Shown here: piece after piece, positions 44,291 to 53,200 of the stretch
Layout of the letters: each line of letters opens with the position of its first letter
Position numbering within the stretch: position 1 is the stretch's first letter
Assembly (NCBI GenBank): GCA_046566065.1
Contig: JBKHXK010000007.1
Coordinates: 19,331 to 83,330, forward strand
Origin: MB1-2 sp046566065
Lineage (GTDB): Bacteria; Actinomycetota; CADDZG01; WHSQ01
Reading direction: 5' to 3'
Length of the DNA stretch: 64,000 bases
Made by a program: the position numbers and the translations under genes
Notes under the pieces: model-generated
Told to the model about the DNA's origin: nothing
Database searches by the model: none
The model's input: only the letters and a program-made list of their open reading frames with translations

Positions 44291-44345
44291 CAACCGCGCC
44301 AGGAAAGCGGCGCATATCGCCGGTTCCGCGGAGAAGTTCGGCTAG
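44291..44345 (-). repeat. Right inverted repeat of the DUF559 unit (or 3' gene remnant)
   Basis: Reverse complement of the left repeat with about 85% identity. On the plus strand it still reads RNRARKAAHIAGSAEKFG and stop, matching the gene's own C-terminus, so it may be the tail of a lost second copy. Its outer end covers the ispH stop codon. Confidence 0.75.
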
Positions 44346-45268
44346 GAGCGGAGCCAGGGCGGGAGGCTGAAGGTGATGTCCTCGGTCGTGACCTCTCGGG
44401 TCTCGACCTGCGTGTAGCCGTAGGACGCCAGCTTCGCCAGCAAGCGGTCCACGAGGACCTCGGGGGCGCTGGCTCCTGAGGAGACGCCGACGGTCTCGAC
44501 GCCTTCCAGCCACTCCTCTTCGAGATGGGTCTCGTCCGGCACGAGATGCGCTTGCGTCCCCATGTCGCGGGCGACCTCGACGAGCCGGTTGGAATTGCTG
44601 GAGTTGAATGCACCGACGATCAGCACCAGGTCGGCGTCGGGGGCGATCGCTTTCACCGCGACCTGCCGGTTCTGGGTGGCGTAGCAGATGTCGTCCGAGC
44701 GCGGCCCGGCGAGATCGGTGAACCGATCGCGCAGGGCCTCGACGACCTGAAGGGTGTCGTCGACCGACAGGGTCGTCTGTGTCAGGTACGAGACCGGTTC
44801 GTTGGGATCCAGGTCCAGCTCGTCGATCTGCTCGACCCCCTCGACGACCACGGTGCGCTCGGGGGCCTGGCCGGCCGTTCCCTCGATCTCCTCGTGACCG
44901 ACGTGACCGACGAGCACGATCTTGCGCCCGGCCCGCGCGAAGCGTTTGGCCTCGAGGTGGACCTTCGTGACCAAGGGGCAGGTGGCGTCGATCACGCGCA
45001 GGTTGCGCGCCTCCGCGTTGCGGCGGACCTCCGGCGACACCCCGTGGGCCGAGAAGACGCACACCGCGCCCTCGGGGATCTCGGTCTCCTGGTCCACAAA
45101 GATGGCACCGGCCCGCTCCAGCTCCTCGACCACGTGGCGGTTGTGCACGATCTCTTTCCGCACGTACACGGGAGGGCCAACGGTTTCGAGGGCTCTCTCG
45201 ACGATCTGGACGGCTCGATCGACGCCGGCGCAATAGCCGCGCGGGGCGGCCAGGATCACTTTCTTCAT
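44342..45268 (-). CDS. ispH: 4-hydroxy-3-methylbut-2-enyl diphosphate reductase
   Basis: 308 residues. Last enzyme of the MEP isoprenoid pathway, with an oxygen-sensitive iron-sulfur cluster. The three cluster cysteines lie in APRGYCAGVDRAV, DATCPLVTKVH and DDICYATQNRQ, and the active-site histidines and SSNSNRLVEVA segment are present. Start MKKVILAAPRG is supported by TACGAT 7 nt upstream (leaderless). Its 3' end runs into the right repeat of the DUF559 unit. Confidence 0.97.
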   Translation of the reverse strand: MKKVILAAPRGYCAGVDRAVQIVERALETVGPPVYVRKEIVHNRHVVEELERAGAIFVDQETEIPEGAVCVFSAHGVSPEVRRNAEARNLRVIDATCPLVTKVHLEAKRFARAGRKIVLVGHVGHEEIEGTAGQAPERTVVVEGVEQIDELDLDPNEPVSYLTQTTLSVDDTLQVVEALRDRFTDLAGPRSDDICYATQNRQVAVKAIAPDADLVLIVGAFNSSNSNRLVEVARDMGTQAHLVPDETHLEEEWLEGVETVGVSSGASAPEVLVDRLLAKLASYGYTQVETREVTTEDITFSLPPWLRS

Positions 45269-45275
45269 CGCTCCC

Positions 45276-45281
45276 ATCGTA
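45276..45281 (-). promoter_or_regulatory. Putative leaderless -10 box for ispH
   Basis: TACGAT on the minus strand, 7 nt before the ATG at 45268; it favours this ATG over one 9 nt upstream. Confidence 0.45.
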
Positions 45282-45332
45282 GGGGCCGCGAGATGGCGAG
45301 AGGACAAGATCCGGTCGAGGATCCGTGCGTAT

Positions 45333-45899
45333 CTAGGCGAGGTGCTTAAGGCGGCGGCCGGCGGCTGAGTCGGCGATCAGCTGGTCGAGGTGGCTGTCCC
45401 TGGTCTCCTGCCGCTTGAAGCTGACCACCCACCAGGTCGCGTTGCGCTTGTAGCCAGGGGGCTGGGCCTGGAAGAACTCCCAGGCCTTCTTGTTCGCTTT
45501 GAACCTCATCTCTTGCTCTCGAGTGAACACCGGTTCGTTCTGGGGAGGGTAGTTCGCCGGCCTGCGCTGTTCGAAGGCCTCGAGACCGGCGGGGTGCATC
45601 AGGCCCTGTCTCTTGAGCTCGGCGACCTTCTTGACGTTCACCTGGCTCCAGCCGCTCCCCTTCTTGCGAGGGGTGAAACGCTGGCGGTAGGAGTCCTCGT
45701 CGATCCGCTGCACCTTGCCGTCGATCCAGCCGTAGCACAGCGCCACGTCGAGAGCTTCCTGGTAGACCATGCCCCCTCTGCCCGAGGCCTTCTTGTAGAA
45801 CCCCACCCAGAGCTCGGACTTCTTGTCGTGGTTGCGCTCCAACCACTTGCGGAACGCGGTGGGTGTCTTGAAGAACCTCGCCTCGAGCATGTCGGTCAT
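45333..45899 (-). CDS. YdeI/OmpD-associated family protein
   Basis: 188 residues. Features of the YdeI (bacteriocin-protection/OmpD-associated) family are ELWVGFYKKASG, ALDVALCYGWIDG, RFTPRKKGSGWSQVN and the C-terminal FFQAQPPGYKRNATWWVVSF. No biochemical role is settled for the family. The ATG overlaps the nth stop (ATGA), so it is expressed with the repair gene. Confidence 0.85.
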   Translation of the reverse strand: MTDMLEARFFKTPTAFRKWLERNHDKKSELWVGFYKKASGRGGMVYQEALDVALCYGWIDGKVQRIDEDSYRQRFTPRKKGSGWSQVNVKKVAELKRQGLMHPAGLEAFEQRRPANYPPQNEPVFTREQEMRFKANKKAWEFFQAQPPGYKRNATWWVVSFKRQETRDSHLDQLIADSAAGRRLKHLA

Positions 45900-46711
45900 C
45901 GCCGGGGCGGCCTCTTGGTCGTCGCCTTCCTCCCCATCGTCGTCTTCTTCCGCGCGGTCGGTTTCTTCGCGGTTGTCTTCTGTCCGGCGCGGGGCTTCGC
46001 CGTCACCCGGTAGAGGTCGGGACAACCCGCCACCTGGCTCGAGGGGCACAGGGGCTCGATCGGGCAGTCGCCGCAGAGGGGCTTCTTGGCGTCGCAGATG
46101 CGGCGTCCGTGCTCGATGAAGAGATCGGTCACCCGCCGCCAGTCCTTGCGCGGGATGAGCTCCATCAGCCGGCGCTCGATCTTCTCGGCCTCCTTGCTGC
46201 TCGTGTCGATGAAGCCGAGACGGACGGTGACGCGGCCCACGTGCGTATCGACGGCTATGCCGGCGTCGGGATCCTTCCGCATCCTGTCGGGATAGCAATT
46301 CGCCTGCACGATGTTCGCCGTCTTGCGCGCGACGCCGGGCAAGGTGATCAGCTCGGAGATCGTCCCCGGGACCTCCCCGCCGAAGTCGTCCAGCAGCTTC
46401 TGGCTCATCCCTCGGAGGGCGCGCGTCTTCTGGCGGAAGAACCCGGTCGACTGGATGTCTCGCTGCAGCTCCTCCTCGGGGACCGCCAGGTAATCCTCGG
46501 GCCGCCGGTACTTCCTGAAGAGGTCCTTGGTGACGAGGTTCACCCTGGCATCGGTCGACTGGGCCGAGAGGATCGTCGCCACGACGCACTCCAGAGGGTT
46601 GCTGAAGTCGAGCGCGACCTCGGCACCGGGATAAGCCTTCGCCAACCGCCGCATGACCGCGGGCGATCGCTCTTCGGCTGGAGCCGTGCGGTCGATCCGG
46701 GGGCGGGCCAC
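45896..46711 (-). CDS. nth: Endonuclease III
   Basis: 271 residues. DNA glycosylase/AP lyase removing oxidised pyrimidines. Helix-hairpin-helix LPGVARKTANIV with the catalytic lysine, catalytic aspartate in AVDTHVGRV, and iron-sulfur cysteines spaced C-x6-C-x2-C-x5-C (CDAKKPLCGDCPIEPLC). A basic tail of about 40 residues rich in Lys, Thr and Pro follows and is not in the core enzyme; it may add DNA contacts. GTG start 7 nt after TAATCT. Divergent from the TetR gene. Confidence 0.95.
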   Translation of the reverse strand: MARPRIDRTAPAEERSPAVMRRLAKAYPGAEVALDFSNPLECVVATILSAQSTDARVNLVTKDLFRKYRRPEDYLAVPEEELQRDIQSTGFFRQKTRALRGMSQKLLDDFGGEVPGTISELITLPGVARKTANIVQANCYPDRMRKDPDAGIAVDTHVGRVTVRLGFIDTSSKEAEKIERRLMELIPRKDWRRVTDLFIEHGRRICDAKKPLCGDCPIEPLCPSSQVAGCPDLYRVTAKPRAGQKTTAKKPTARKKTTMGRKATTKRPPRR

Positions 46712-46718
46712 GGCGGGG

Positions 46719-46724
46719 AGATTA
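46719..46724 (-). promoter_or_regulatory. Putative leaderless -10 box for nth
   Basis: TAATCT on the minus strand, 7 nt before the GTG at 46711. Confidence 0.45.
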
Positions 46725-46741
46725 CGACCGAGCAAAGGCGA

Positions 46742-46769
46742 TATAGTTACCCAAACGACCGTTCGTTTG
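46742..46769 (+). promoter_or_regulatory. Promoter and TetR-type operator of the paa operon
   Basis: TATAGT -10 box (46742-46747), then the inverted repeat CAAACGACCGTTCGTTTG (46752-46769), 7-bp arms about a 4-bp centre, over the expected transcription start. It lies 14 nt before the TetR gene and is the natural site for autorepression. Confidence 0.7.
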
Positions 46770-46783
46770 CCCTGGAGGACCGT

Positions 46784-47380
46784 GTGGCCCTGGCCGAGAG
46801 AACCCGCAGCCCCCGCCGCGCCGAGCTGGTGGAGGTCGCCGCGCGCCTGTTCTCCGAACGTGGCTATCACGGGACCTCGATGCAGGACCTGGGCCAGGCC
46901 CTGGGAATCCAGCGAGGGTCGCTCTACGCGCACATCGGCTCGAAGGAAGAGCTTCTCTTCGACGTGGTCGAAGAGGGGGCCGAGCGGTTCCTGGCGCGGG
47001 GGCGGACGGCGCTGACGACTACGGGCAGCGCGCGCGATCGCCTCCGGGCGTTCCTCGTGGGACACGTGGAGACCGCGACCCAACACCTCGAAGCATCAAC
47101 GGTGTTCCTTAACGAATGGCGCTACCTCTCCCCCGAGCTGCGCGAGGTGATCCAGACCAAGCGTGACGACTACGAATCGATGGCGCGGAAGATCATCTCG
47201 GACGGCGTGGGGACCGGCGAGTTCCGCCCGGACGCGGATGTGCGCTTCGCAGCACGCCTGCTGTTGTCGGCCGGCAACTGGACCTATACCTGGTACCGGC
47301 CCGGCGGCGACCTGACCCCGACCGAGATCGGCGAACGTTTCGCAGAACTGGTGACTTCAGGACTGGAGGCTCAAGCGTGA
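46784..47380 (+). CDS. TetR-family regulator of the phenylacetate genes (PaaR-like)
   Basis: 198 residues. N-terminal helix-turn-helix (TSMQDLGQALGIQRGSLYAHI) and an all-helical ligand domain typical of TetR repressors. GGAGG lies 5 nt before the GTG. Its stop overlaps the paaA start (GTGA), so it is the first gene of the paa operon. Control by phenylacetyl-CoA, as for PaaR proteins, is likely from context but not shown. Confidence 0.9.
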   Translation: MALAERTRSPRRAELVEVAARLFSERGYHGTSMQDLGQALGIQRGSLYAHIGSKEELLFDVVEEGAERFLARGRTALTTTGSARDRLRAFLVGHVETATQHLEASTVFLNEWRYLSPELREVIQTKRDDYESMARKIISDGVGTGEFRPDADVRFAARLLLSAGNWTYTWYRPGGDLTPTEIGERFAELVTSGLEAQA

Positions 47381-48300
47381 CCTACGAGGAGAAGCTCGCA
47401 CGTTTCAACGCTCACATCGAGGCCGGCGGCAAGGTCGAGGCCGAGGACTGGATGCCGGACGATTACCGCTCCGGTGTCTTGAAGTTCATCGAGATGCACG
47501 CGAACTCCGAGATCATGGGCGCGATCCCGGAGCGCGAGCAGGTCCCCCGAGCCCCGTCACTGAAGCGGAAGATGTCGCTGACGGCCAAGGTGCAGGACGA
47601 GGTCGGCCACGCGCAGCTCCTCTACCGGGTCGCGGAAGATCTCGGCAAGAGCAGGGACGCGATGTTCTCCGACCTGGTCAACGGTCGCTCCAAGTTCCAC
47701 AACGTCTTCCACTACCCCACCAAGCACTGGGGAGACGTCGCGATCATCGGTTGGTTGATCGACGGCGCCGCGCTGGTCACCCAGGCGGCCCTGCTGGACT
47801 CGTCCTACGCGCCCTACACCAGGGTCCTCAAGCGGATTTGCTCCGAGGAGCAGCTCCATCTCCGCCACGGTGAAGACATCAGCCTGGAGATGTCGTCCGG
47901 AACTACTTCGCAGCGAGAGATGTTCCAGGAGGCGCTGAACCGCTGGTGGCTCCCGATCATCCACTTCTTCGGGCCCAAGACCAACATCGAGAAGGACCTC
48001 CTGCTCAAGTGGAAGGTCAAGACGCGCACGAACGAGGATCTGCGGCAGGAGTTCCTCGACCGTTACGTGCCGAAGATCCTCGAGCTCGGCTACACCTTCC
48101 CGGCCCCCGTTCCGTTCCACGATGAGAGCTCAGGGCACTGGTTGATCCGCGACGAGGACATCGACTGGCAGCCGCTCGAGGCGATCAAGCGCAACGAGGG
48201 CCCGGAGACGGCTCGCCGTCTCGAGCTCAGGAAGACCATCTACGACACCCACCGCTGGGTCCGCGAAGCTCTGGCGGAGCCCGCGGTGCACGCGGCCTAA
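47377..48300 (+). CDS. paaA: Phenylacetyl-CoA 1,2-epoxidase subunit PaaA
   Basis: 307 residues, catalytic di-iron subunit that epoxidises the phenylacetyl-CoA ring. Ferritin-like fold with iron-ligand segments KVQDEVGHAQLLYRVAEDLG and SEEQLHLRHGEDIS. Overlaps the TetR gene by 4 nt. It is separated from paaB by 168 nt holding a long foldback, an exception to the tight packing of the rest of the operon. Confidence 0.97.
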   Translation: MTYEEKLARFNAHIEAGGKVEAEDWMPDDYRSGVLKFIEMHANSEIMGAIPEREQVPRAPSLKRKMSLTAKVQDEVGHAQLLYRVAEDLGKSRDAMFSDLVNGRSKFHNVFHYPTKHWGDVAIIGWLIDGAALVTQAALLDSSYAPYTRVLKRICSEEQLHLRHGEDISLEMSSGTTSQREMFQEALNRWWLPIIHFFGPKTNIEKDLLLKWKVKTRTNEDLRQEFLDRYVPKILELGYTFPAPVPFHDESSGHWLIRDEDIDWQPLEAIKRNEGPETARRLELRKTIYDTHRWVREALAEPAVHAA

Positions 48301-48330
48301 TGGCACCACCCCCGGCGATGTACTCCGTGC

Positions 48331-48436
48331 CTAGGCGGCGAGAAGTCTGCGTCTCGCTGCGTTCTCGGTCGCGCACGTACCCTCCAGGTACGCACGCTCC
48401 CTGCGGCCTTGCGAGACTTGCTTCTCACTCGCCTAG
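48331..48436 (+). repeat. 106-nt long foldback element between paaA and paaB
   Basis: Outer arms CTAGGCGGCGAGAAG and CTTCTCACTCGCCTAG pair with one bulge; inside, GTCTCGC pairs with GCGAGAC and GCGCACGTACC with GGTACGCACGC around a 4-nt loop. The RNA would form one nearly continuous hairpin inside the operon. The flanking 48301-48330 and 48437-48452 hold nothing evident. Probably an intergenic repeat or processing/attenuation element. Confidence 0.75.
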
Positions 48437-48468
48437 CCTTCAGAAACATCACCGGAGGTGGTGCTGAC

Positions 48469-48765
48469 GTGGAGATCTACGAGGTGTTCCGGCGGAGCGG
48501 CCACCGGGACCCGTTCGAGCACTGTGGAACCGTCACCGCGGCCGACCCCGAGATGGCGCTGCTCACCGCGAAGGAGTGTTTCCTGCGCCGCCGCGAAGGC
48601 GAGCACATGTGGGTGGTCCGCAGGAGCGACATCCACTCCTTCCAGGACGAGTCGCTGCTCGAGATCGCGGCCGACAAGTCGTACCGGTTCAACAGCGGCT
48701 ACCGCGACGTCGTGCAGAAACGGGAGCGCGCCAAGGCTCGCGCCAGGGAGCTGGCGAGCTCGTGA
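48469..48765 (+). CDS. paaB: Phenylacetyl-CoA 1,2-epoxidase subunit PaaB
   Basis: 98 residues, small subunit bridging the PaaA-PaaC core. Family segment VFRRSGHRDPFEHCGTVTA and RREGEHMWVVRRSDI. The GTG follows GGAGG at 10 nt; the longer frame would begin inside the foldback and is unlikely. Its stop overlaps paaC (GTGA). Confidence 0.95.
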   Translation: MEIYEVFRRSGHRDPFEHCGTVTAADPEMALLTAKECFLRRREGEHMWVVRRSDIHSFQDESLLEIAADKSYRFNSGYRDVVQKRERAKARARELASS

Positions 48766-49601
48766 GCGGTCCCCTGGTCGAGATGCTCACCGCCCTGGCC
48801 GACGACGAGCTGGTCATCGGTCACAGGCATTCGGAGTGGACCGGCTTCGCGCCCCACATCGAGGAGGACGTTGCCTTCTCTTCCATCGCTCAGGACGAGA
48901 TCGGTCATGCCGCCGCCCTTTACTCGCTCGTGGCGAAGGTCTCCGGTGACGATCCCGACCGGCTGGCGTTGGGCCGCGACAAGAACGAATACCGCAACGC
49001 GATCATCTGCGAGCGCGACAACGGCGACTGGGCCTTCACCCTGGCCCGCCACTGGCTCTACGACCACGCCGATGCGATCCGGCTCGAGGCCCTGGAGCGT
49101 TCGTCGCACGAGGAACTCGCCGCGCTGGTCACCAAGATCCGCCGAGAGGAGCGCTATCACCTCCTCCATGCAGACACGTGGTTGAAGCGCGTCGCGCAGG
49201 GCCCGGTCGAGGGAAGGAAGCGGCTCGCCGACGGCCTCGCGAAGGCGTTCGCCGAAGCTGCGGGACTGTTCGAGCCGTTCACCGGCGAGGAGGAGGTCCT
49301 GGCCGACGGGACGTTGCCCGTCTCTTCGGAAGAGCTGGGCAGACGTTTCCTGACGCAGGTCTCGGAGAAGCTCGACGAGCTCGGGCTGCCGACCGCTGCT
49401 ACCAGCCATCGTGAAGAGAGGGCCGAGTTCGTGGCCTCTTCATCCGGGGACCTGATCGCGGACGAAGCCGCTCAGGAAGGGGTCGCGGCCCCGACCACCA
49501 ACGGCGCTGGGGGCCGGAGGGGCAAGCGCACCCCCGACTTCGACCGGCTCTGGGAAGACATGACGGCCATGTACCGCATCGATCCCGGGGCGCGCTGGTG
49601 A
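48762..49601 (+). CDS. paaC: Phenylacetyl-CoA 1,2-epoxidase subunit PaaC
   Basis: 279 residues, structural ferritin-like partner of PaaA. Segments ADDELVIGHRHSEWTGFAPH, AQDEIGHAAALYSLV and RREERYHLLHADTW are characteristic. A Gly/Ala-rich linker (about 235-258) precedes a conserved end (LWEDMTAMYRIDPGARW). GTGA overlaps with paaB and paaD. Confidence 0.96.
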   Translation: MSGPLVEMLTALADDELVIGHRHSEWTGFAPHIEEDVAFSSIAQDEIGHAAALYSLVAKVSGDDPDRLALGRDKNEYRNAIICERDNGDWAFTLARHWLYDHADAIRLEALERSSHEELAALVTKIRREERYHLLHADTWLKRVAQGPVEGRKRLADGLAKAFAEAAGLFEPFTGEEEVLADGTLPVSSEELGRRFLTQVSEKLDELGLPTAATSHREERAEFVASSSGDLIADEAAQEGVAAPTTNGAGGRRGKRTPDFDRLWEDMTAMYRIDPGARW

Positions 49602-50197
49602 GCACGGTCACGAGCCTCGAGGAAGCGGTCTGGGCCGCGCTCCAAGAGGTGAAGGACCCCGAGATCCCCGCGGTCTCGGTCGTGGAGATGGGGATGATCT
49701 CGACCGTCGAGGTCGAAGGCGACAGAGCGCGGGTCGTCGTGCTGCCGACGTTCACCGGATGTCCGGCCATAGCCGTGATTGAGTCCGACGTGCGCGCCGG
49801 CGTGATGACCGTGGACGGGATCGAAGCCGTGACGGTGGAGACGACGTTCTCGCCACCTTGGACGACCGAGCGGATCACGCAAGAGGGCCGGGCGAAGCTC
49901 AAAGCGTTCGGATTGGCGCCGCCCACGGGCACCGGGCCCGTGCTGATCGACTCGATCGGTCTTCCGGCCGTCGCCATCTGCCCCTTCTGCGGAAGCCGCA
50001 ACACCAGGAACGAGAATNNNNNNNNNNNNNNNNNNNNNNNNNNNNNNNNNNNNNNNNNNNNNNNNNNNNNNNNNNNNNNNNNNNNNNNNNNNNNNNNNNN
50101 NNNNNNNNNNNNNNNNCCCTTCGGCCCGACCCCCTGCCGGGCGCTCTATTACTGCGCCGACTGCCGCAACCCCTTCGAGCAGTTCAAACCGATCTAA
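49598..50197 (+). CDS. paaD: PaaD-like iron-sulfur maturation factor, interrupted by an assembly gap
   Basis: MIP18/SufT-type protein needed for maturing the epoxidase. N-terminal domain with PTFTGCPAIAVIE, then a zinc-ribbon end: CPFCGSRNTRNEN before the gap and TPCRALYYCADCRNPFEQF after it. In PaaD proteins the two cysteine pairs are only a few residues apart, so the 33 codons of N are probably an artefact of scaffolding rather than true sequence. The reading frame is kept across the gap. No paaE follows. Confidence 0.85.
   Translation: MSTVTSLEEAVWAALQEVKDPEIPAVSVVEMGMISTVEVEGDRARVVVLPTFTGCPAIAVIESDVRAGVMTVDGIEAVTVETTFSPPWTTERITQEGRAKLKAFGLAPPTGTGPVLIDSIGLPAVAICPFCGSRNTRNENXXXXXXXXXXXXXXXXXXXXXXXXXXXXXXXXXPFGPTPCRALYYCADCRNPFEQFKPI
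50018..50116. other. Assembly gap of 99 Ns inside paaD
   Basis: Undetermined bases within the zinc-ribbon coding region. The PaaD family leaves little or no room for extra residues here, so the real distance is likely much shorter. Confidence 0.98.
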
Positions 50198-50224
50198 CTG
50201 CATCCCGCTCCGGCGGGGGGCGGG

Positions 50225-50278
50225 GCGTTCTGACGTCGGAAAAGCACGCGTGGACGTGCTCCAGTTAACCCAGAACGG
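50225..50278 (-). repeat. 54-nt structured intergenic repeat, copy 2 (terminator-like)
   Basis: Same element as 8166-8219, directly after the stop of the GGDEF/HD-GYP gene and 27 nt past the paaD stop, between convergent genes. Inner stem GCACG/CGTGC followed by TTTT on the minus strand; outer ends GTTCTG/CAGAAC. Confidence 0.75.
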
Positions 50279-53200
50279 CTAGGTGATGCGGCCTGCGGGG
50301 ATCTGGGTGCGGTCGGCAGACGTGTTGTGCAAGGAGTCGGCCTGGCCGAGGGTGCGCAGGAAGGCCTCGACGATCTCTGGATCGAACTGCTTGCCGGACG
50401 ACTCCTTCAGCCGGCGGCACGCCTCTTCGATCGGAAGCGCCTTGCGGTAGGGCCGGTCGGTCGTCATCGCGTCGAAGGCGTCGACGACCAGGATGATGCG
50501 GGACTCGATCGGGATCTCGTCGCCGGAGATCGCGTCCGGGTAGCCACTTCCGTCGAAGTGCTCGTGACAATGCCGCACGATCGGGCGAACGTCGGCGAGT
50601 CGATCGATCGGCTCCAGGATGCGCTCCCCGAGCTCGGGGTGCGTGCGTATGACCTTCCACTCCTCGTCGTCGAGGGGGCCGGGCTTGGCCAGGATCTTGG
50701 AAGGGATGCCGATCTTCCCGATGTCGTGGAAGAGCGCTCCCAGCTCGAGTCGCTTCAGGTCCGAGCCCTCGATCCCCAGCTCGTTGCCGACATCGAGTGC
50801 CATATCGGTGATCGAGCGGGCATGGTTCGAGGTGTATTCGTCCTTCGCCTCGAGCGCGTTCGCCAGAGCCTCGACCGTCTCGAAGAACGTGCGCTCCAGG
50901 CTCTCGAAACTGACGGCGTTGGTGATGGCCAGCTTCGCCTGGTGGGCGATGCCGGCGAGCAGACGCATCTTGCGCTCGGAGAACTCGTAGTCGCCCAGAG
51001 CGGGAGCCACACTGACGACACAGCCGAGACGGGCGTCCAGGTTCAGGGGAGCGATCGCGAAGCGCGTGTTCTGAGCGATGTCGCCGGCCCCGGGGATGTG
51101 AGCTACGTCCTCCGGCCGGAGCACGAACGGCTCGGTGCGGCTCAGGAACTTGGAGGCCAGGTCGTGACTCAGTCGCAGCCCCGCCATCCGGCTGCGCTCG
51201 GGCTCCATGTAGCCCCACTGTGCTTCCGGGACGACGTCCCCGGTCTCGAGCTCCTGCAGCCAGACCGAGGTCTGCGGCGAACCCAAGATGCGAGCGGAAA
51301 GCTCCACGACCCTGCTGAGCACATCGTCGAGCCCCTCCGCGATCGCCAACTCGCGGCTGAACTCGAGAAGTGCGTTCGAGAGGTCGGCGCTCTCCTTCTG
51401 CTCCTTGTACAGGGCCGCCTTCTGCATGGCTACCGAGGCCTGATACGACAAGCCGGCCATCAGACGAAGTTTCTCGTCGGTGAAGAATTCCTCACCACCC
51501 GCGTAACGGATCGTGATCCAACCCTTCACGCCGTGACCTTCATGGAGAGGCGCGATGGCATTCGTGCGCAACTCCGCGTTTGCGGGAGGCTGGAAGTACT
51601 CCCGCTGAGCCTTCGCGGAGAGGGTGAACGGAGCCTTCCGGTCGGCGATCAGCCGGTCCCCGTGCTGCTTGGCCACGTGGTAACGGATGATCGGCTCGGA
51701 GGCAGGGTCGCCCACGTAGCCGTAGTGGGCGGCGCATCCGTAGTCCCCGGTGCGCTCGTCCTGCAACCACAGCGACGCTTGATCCACCTCGATCAGCTCG
51801 GCCGCCATCCTGACCGTGTCGTTGCCGATCGAGTGGAACGACGCCGCCTTCGACATCAGATCGGAGAACTGCAACAAGGCTTTGGCGTTCTCGGCCTCGC
51901 GGCGCTGTGCCTCGTACAGCCGAGCGTTCTCGAGGGCGACCGACGCGTGGCTCCCGAGCACCTCGAGCAGACGGACGTCGTCCTCGTCGAACTGGTTCAG
52001 GCCGAGCTTCGAGATGAGGATGACGCCGATCACCCGCGAGCCATACGTCAGGGGCACGGCGATGATCGACTCCTCGATCTCCTCGGTGCCGGGAACCGTG
52101 ATCGCGTAGTCGCACTCCAGTGCGTTCGGTATCAGCAGGGATTGCCCAGTCGCCGCGGCATGCCCGGTGATGCCCTCGCCGATCTTCGTCGTGAGGACCT
52201 CTGGGGTCTCGCCTTCGTATGCGGCGAACTCTCCTCGGAAGGCGATCGGAACCAGAAGCTCGTCCTCTGCGATGTAGACGCGACAGCTGTGGTAGTCGAT
52301 CAGGGTGCGAAGCTCGTTGGCGATCGTCGTCCCGATCTGCCGGACATCGTTCAGACGATTGAGCTTGCTCGCCAAGCTCTGAAGCATCTTCAGGTGCGCG
52401 ATGGATCTGACGTCCTGCCGCGCCGGGGCCGCGTTGTCGGCTCCGACCGTGGACTCGTCGTCGTAAAGGACGATCCGGTTCTTCCCCCTGGTCTTGGCCG
52501 TGAGCAGCGCCGCGTCGGCGCAGGCGACCAGCTCCCTCGGATTCATCGCATGCTCAGGCCCCTGCGCGATGCCTACCGACAACGTCAGCTCGCCGACGGG
52601 GTCGAAATCGAAAGCGCGGACACGGGTCGCCAAGCGGCTCGCCAGCCCGAGGGCATCCCCCGCGTCGCATGACGGAAGGATGACCGCGAACTCCTCCCCG
52701 CCGATGCGGCAGGCGAGGTCGGAGCCACGCACGCTGTCGCGGAGGATGTCGGCCAAGGCCACGAGGACCTGGTCCCCGATCGAGTGACCGTGAACGTCGT
52801 TGATCTTCTTGAAGTCGTCGATGTCGAACATGATCAGAGCGACCGAGTCACGCGAGCGACTGGCCCTGTTCAGCTCGGAGCGCAGGCGCTCGTGGAAGTA
52901 CCGATGGTTGTAGAGGCCGGTCAGGCTGTCGGTCAGAGCCTGCTGTTCGAGGACCTGGCGGATCTGAGCGTTGTCGAGTGCCAGTGCGGCCGCATCCCCG
53001 AAACGCTGGGCGAGCTCGAACTCCTCTGGGGTGAACGAGACATCGGGGCCGATCCGGTAGAGGTTGAGGCATCCCTTGACCTTGTCGCGCGCTATCAAGG
53101 GCACGACGATCATCGCCTCTGGGTCCAAGGGGGTTCCGGGCACGACCACCACGCGGTCATCCAGATGAGCTTCGTTGGCCAACACTGGCTCGCGATGCTC

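Noticed and set aside
50327..52672. 781-codon plus-strand frame opposite the GGDEF/HD-GYP gene
   Set aside because: The minus-strand frame has clear catalytic motifs; this one has none and is a codon-bias shadow.
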